NCBI GenBank assembly: GCA_026874595.1
Contig: CM049316.1
Coordinates: forward strand, 34,293,339-34,357,338
Reading direction: 5' to 3'
DNA length: 64,000 nt
From: Sipunculus nudus
Lineage: Eukaryota > Annelida > Sipuncula > Golfingiida > Sipunculidae
Positions 59,008-64,000 of this stretch are shown here, in pieces; position 1 is the stretch's first letter; every line of letters starts with the position of its first letter. A program made the translations under genes and the position numbers. A model generated the notes under the pieces. That model was not told the DNA's origin. It did no database searches and saw nothing but the letters and a program-made list of their open reading frames with translations.

Positions 59008-62000
59008 TTTTTACGATTAACCGAGCGAGTTCTGTGTCTCAAAACGATATTTACCGATATTCATGGCAAAGTGCTGCTATACAATTACAACGGGAATTAT
59101 CAAACCGGACTAATATCATCTGAGCCGGAAAGCTATATTTTAACAGGACCTTATAACAAATTACGATTTTACGGCTAACTGAGCGAGTTCTGTGTCTCAA
59201 AAAGATATTTACCGATATTCATGGCAAAGTCCTGCTATACAATTACAAGGGGAATTATCAAACCGGACTAATATCATCTGAGCCGGACAGCTATATTTTA
59301 ACAGGACCTTATAACAAATTACGATTTTACGACTAACTGAGCGAGTTCTGTGTCTCCAAAAGATATTTACCGATATTCATGGCAAAGTGCTGCTATACAA
59401 GTACAAGGGGAATTATCAAACCGGACTAATATCATCTGAGCCGGACAGCTATATTTTAACAGGACCTTATAAAAAATTACCATTTTACGACTAACTGAGC
59501 GAGTTCTGTGACTCCAAAAGATATTTATCGATATTCATGGCAAAGTGCTGCTATACAATTACAAGGGGAATTATCAAACCGGACTAATATCATCTGAGCC
59601 GGACAGCTATATTTTAACAGGACCTTATAACAAATTACGATTTTACGACTAACTGAGCGGGTTCTGTGTCTCCAAAAGATATTTACCGATATTCATGGCA
59701 AAGTGCTGCTATACAATTACAACGGGAATTATCAAACCGGACTAATATCATCTGAGCCGGACAGCTATATTTTAACAGGACCTTATAACAAATTACGATT
59801 TTACGACTAACTGAGCGAGTTCTGTGTCTCCAAAAGATATTTACCGATATTCATGGGAAAGTGCTGCTATACAAGTACAAGGGGAATTATCAAACCGGAC
59901 TAATATCATCTGAGCCGGACAGCTATATTTTAACAGGACCTTATAACAAATTACCATTTTACGACTAACTGAGCGAGTTCTGTGTCTCCAAAAGATATTT
60001 ATCGATATTCATGGCAAAGTGCTGCTATACAATTACAAGGGGAATTATCAAACCGGACTAATATCATCTGAGCCGGACAGCTATATTTTAACAGGACCTT
60101 ATAACAAATTACGATTTTACGGCTAACTGTGCGAGTTCTGTGTCTCAAAAAGATATTTACTGATATTCATGGCAAAGTCCTGCTATACAATTACAAGGGG
60201 AATTATCAAACCGGACTAATATCATCTGAGCCGGACAGCTATATTTTAACAGGACCTTATAACAAATTACGATTTTACGACTAACTGAGCGAGTTCTGTG
60301 TCTCAAAAAGATATTTACCGATATTCATGGCAAAGTGCTGCTTTACAATTACAAGGGGAATTATCAAACCGGACTGATATCATCTGAGCCGGACAGCTAT
60401 ATTTTAACAGGACCTTATAACAAATTACGATTTTACGACTAACTGAGCGAGTTCTGTGTAACCAAAAGATATTTACCGATATTCATGGCAACGTGCTGCT
60501 ATACAATTACAAGGGGAATTATCAAACCGGACTAATATCATCAGAGCCGGACAGCTATATTTTAACAGGACCTTATAACAAACTACGATTTTACGACTAA
60601 CTGAGCGAGTTCTGTGTCTCCAAAAGATATTTACCGATATTCATGGCAACGTGCTGCTATACAATTACAAGGGGAATTATCAAACCGGACTAATATCATC
60701 TGAGCCGGACATCTATATTTTAACAGGACCTTATAACAAATTACGATTTTACGACTAACTGAGCGAGTTCTGTGTCTCCAAAAGATATTTACCGATATTC
60801 ATGGCAAAGTGCTGCTATACAATTACAAGGGGAATTATCAAACCGGACTAATATCATCTGAGCCGGACAGCTATATTTTAACAGGACATTATAACAAATT
60901 ACGATTTTACCGCTAACTGAGCGAGTTCTGTGTCTCAAAAAGATATTTACCGATATTCATGGCAAAGTGCTGCTATACAATTACAAGGGGAATTATCAAA
61001 CCGGACTAATATCATCTGAGCCGGACAGCTATATTTTAACAGGACCTTATAACAAACTACGATTTAACGACTAACTGAGCGAGTTCTGTGTAACCAAAAG
61101 ATATTTACCGATATTCATGGCAAAGTGCTGCTTTACAATTACAAGGGGAATTATCAAACCGGACTAATATCATCTGAGCCGGACAGCTATATTTTAACAG
61201 GACCTTATAAAAATTACCATTTTACGAGTAACTGAGCGAGTTCTGTGTCTCAAAAAGATATTTACCGATATTCATGGCAAAGTGCTGCTATACAATTACA
61301 AGAGGAATTATCAAACCGGACTAATATCATCTGAGCCGGACAGCTATATTTTAACAGGACCTTATAACAAATTACGATTTTACGACTAACTGAGCGAGTT
61401 CTGTGTCTCCAAAAGATATTTACCGATATTCATGGCAAAGTGCTGCTATACAATTACAAGGGGAATTATCAAACCGGATAAATATCATCCGAGCAAGACA
61501 GCTATATTTTAACAGGACCTTATAACAAATTACGATTTTACCGCTAACTGAGCGAGTTCTGTGTCTCCAAAAGATATTTACCGATATTCATGGCAAAGTG
61601 CTGCTTTACAATTACCAGGGGATTATCAAACCGGACTAATATCATCTGAGCCGGACAGCTATATTTTAACAGGAACTTATAAAAATTACCATTTTACGAG
61701 TAACTGAGCGAGTTCTGTGTCTCAAAAAGATAATTACCGATATTCATGGCAATGTGCTGCTATACAATTACAAGGGGAATTATCAAACCGGACTAATATC
61801 ATCTGAGCCGGACAGCTATATTTTAACAGGACCTTATAACAAATTACGATTTTACGACTAACTGAGCGAGTTCTGGGTCTCCAAAAGATATTTACCGATA
61901 TTCATGGCAAAGTCCTGCTATACAATTACAAGGGGAATTATCAAACCGGACTAATATCATCTGAGCCGGACAGCTATATTTTAACAGGACCTTATAACAA

Positions 62001-64000
62001 ATTACCATTTTACGACTAACTGAGCGAGTTCTGTGTCTCCAAAAGATATTTATCGATATTCATGGCAAAGTGCTGCTATACAATTACAAGGGGAATTATC
62101 AAACCGGACTAATATCATCTGAGCCGGACAGCTATATTTTAACAGGACCTTATAACAAATTACCATTTTACGACTAACTGAGCGAGTTCTGGGTCTCCAA
62201 AAGATATTTACCGATATTCATGGCAAAGTCCTGCTATACAATTACAAGGGGAATTATCAAACCGGATAAATATCATCCGAGCCGGACAGCTATATTTTAA
62301 CAGGACCTTATAACAAATTACGATTTTACCGCTAACTGAGCGAGTTCTGTGTCTCTAAAAGATATTTACCGATATTCATGGCAACGTGCTGCTATACAAT
62401 TACAAGGGGAATTATCAAACCGGACTAATATCATCTGAGCCGGACAGCTATATTTTAACTGGACCTTATAACAAATTACGATTTTACGACTAACTGAGCG
62501 AGTTCTGTGTCTCTAAAAGATATTTACCGATATTCATGGCAAAGTGCTGCTATACAATTACAACGGGAATTATCAAACCGGACTAATATCATCTGAGCCG
62601 GACAGCTATATTTTAACAGGACATTATAACAAATTACGATTTTACCGCTAACTGAGCGAGTTCTGTGTCTCCAAAAGATATTTACCGATATTCATAGCAA
62701 AGTGCTGCTATACAATTACAAGGGGAATTATCAAACCGGACTAATATCATCTGAGCCGGACAGCTATATTTTAACAGGACCTTATAACAAACTACGATTT
62801 AAGGACTAACTGAGCGAGTTCTGTGTAACCAAAAGATATTTACCGATATTCATGGCAAAGTGCTGCTTTACAATTACAAGGGGAATTATCAAACCGGACT
62901 AATATCATCTGAGCCGGACAGCTATATTTTAACAGGACCTTATAAAAATTACCATTTTACGAGTAACTGAGCGAGTTCTGTGTCTCAAAAAGATATTTAC
63001 CGATATTCATGGCAAAGTGCTGCTATACAATTACAAGGGGAATTATCAAACCGGACTAATATCATCTGAGCCGGACAGCTATATTTTAACAGGACCTTAT
63101 AACAAATTACGATTTTACGACTAACTGAGCGAGTTCTGTGTCTCCAAAAGATATTTACCGATATTCATGGCAAAGTGCTGCTATACAATTACAAGGGGAA
63201 TTATCAAACCGGACTAATATCATCTGAGCCGGACAGCTATATTTTAAAAGGACATTATAACAAATTACGATTTTACGACTAACTGAGCGAGTTCTGTGTC
63301 TCCAAAAGATATTTACCGATATTCATGGCAAAGTCCTGCTATACAATTACAAGGGGAATTATCAAACCGGATAAATATCATCCGAGCCAGACAGCTATAT
63401 TTTAACAGGACCTTATAACAAATTACGATTTTACCGCTAACTGAGCGAGTTCTGTGTCTGCAAAAGATATTTACCGATATTCATGGCAAAGTGCTGCTTT
63501 ACAATTACCAGGGGATTATCAAACCGGACTAATATCATCTGAGCCGGACAGCTATATTTTGACAGGACCTTATAAAAATTACCATTTTACGAGTAACTGA
63601 GCGAGTTCTGTGTCTCAAAAAGATATTTACCGATATTCATGGCAAAGTGCTGCTATACAATTACAAGGGGAATTATCAAACCGGACTTACATCATCTGAG
63701 CCGGACAGCTATATTTCAACAGGACCTTATAACAAATTACGATTTTACGACTAACTGAGCGAGTTCTGTGTCTCCAAAAGATATTTACCGATATTCATGG
63801 CAAAGTGCTGCTATACAATTACAAGGGGAATTATCAAACCGGATAAATATCATCCGAGCAAGACAGCTATATTTTAACAGGACCTTATAACAAATTACGA
63901 TTTTACCGCTAACTGAGCGAGTTCTGTGTCTCCAAAAGATATTTACCGATATTCATGGCAAAGTGCTGCTTTACAATTACCAGGGGATTATCAAACCGGA
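59008..64000 (+). repeat. 158-bp satellite array, about 31-32 copies, open at the right edge
   Basis: The GAGCGAGTTCTGTG block starts at 59181, 59339, 59497, 59655 and 59813, giving an exact 158-base period; this continues to the end with few indels. Unit landmarks: AGATATTTACCGATATTCATGG, GTGCTGCTATACAATTACAA, GGGGAATTATCAAACCGGA, CATCTGAGCCGGACAGC, TTTTAACAGGACCTTATAAC (each shown in part). Copies differ by a few percent, with shared variants that recur at distance (see findings). 158 is not a multiple of three and every unit has stops; the short frame across the first unit (58978-59178) is not a gene. Confidence 0.98.

Noticed and set aside
59008-64000. CRISPR-like array
   Set aside because: Units are contiguous 158-bp tandem copies without unique spacers, in a eukaryotic context; this is satellite DNA.

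Overview
The window reads as non-coding-rich nuclear DNA of a marine invertebrate, most likely a bivalve mollusc. Visual cues are AT-rich sequence, intron-split coding fragments with GT-AG borders, many (TA)n tracts and long homopolymer C/G tracts, degenerate minisatellites, tRNA-headed SINEs, Gypsy, BEL/Pao, L1/Tx1-like and CR1-like retroelement remnants, hAT-like elements with 8-bp target duplications, and a diverged lengsin-like glutamine-synthetase (GS) family. The taxon is an inference; no species-level marker is visible.

Layout. 0-2.3 kb: the 3' end of an unidentified plus-strand gene, with one exon end at the left edge and two candidate last exons, both in splice phase 1. 3.1-8.3 kb: a segment carrying first exon A of a lengsin-like GS gene (minus strand), repeated at 22.4-30.7 kb as copy B, whose start codon is lost. 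8.75-10.7 kb: a 36-bp minisatellite split by a promoter-like segment (hairpin, CCAAT and GC boxes) that recurs at 39.6-40.4 kb. 12.1-12.8 kb: Gypsy integrase pseudogene. 14.06-15.4 kb: a 74-bp minisatellite between direct repeats. 17.4-21.5 kb: an L1/Tx1-like LINE whose reverse transcriptase is deleted. 22.65-22.91 kb: a tRNA-derived SINE. 33.5-36.75 kb: a BEL/Pao remnant interrupted by a 2.17-kb hAT-like element. 37.1-38.7 and 57.5-58.9 kb: another paralogous pair, with a local inversion between copies. 43.0-45.3 kb: a tandem duplication, one copy interrupted by a 1.5-kb hAT-like element while the other keeps the empty site. 45.3-57.4 kb: two inverted hAT-like arms enclosing 12 kb, including the large GS-domain exon of a third lengsin-like copy (46.7-47.9 kb, two disabling lesions), a tandem repeat rich in AGGTCA motifs, and a CR1-like LINE tail. 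59.0-64.0 kb: a 158-bp satellite array with higher-order structure, running off the right edge.

No gene in the window is complete. The main theme is repeated duplication of GS-like gene segments on the minus strand, fragmented by transposons and local rearrangement. The GS copies share a gene plan: a short first exon ending in phase 1, then one large exon holding the whole catalytic-fold domain. Exons A, B and the large exon do not lie in an order that gives an intact gene inside the window, so the cluster looks mostly degenerate unless partners lie outside. I found no clear new multi-gene system. The most distinctive signals are the satellite higher-order pattern, the duplicated hairpin/CCAAT segment, the 12-kb inverted-arm structure around the GS exon, and the orphan GS first exons.
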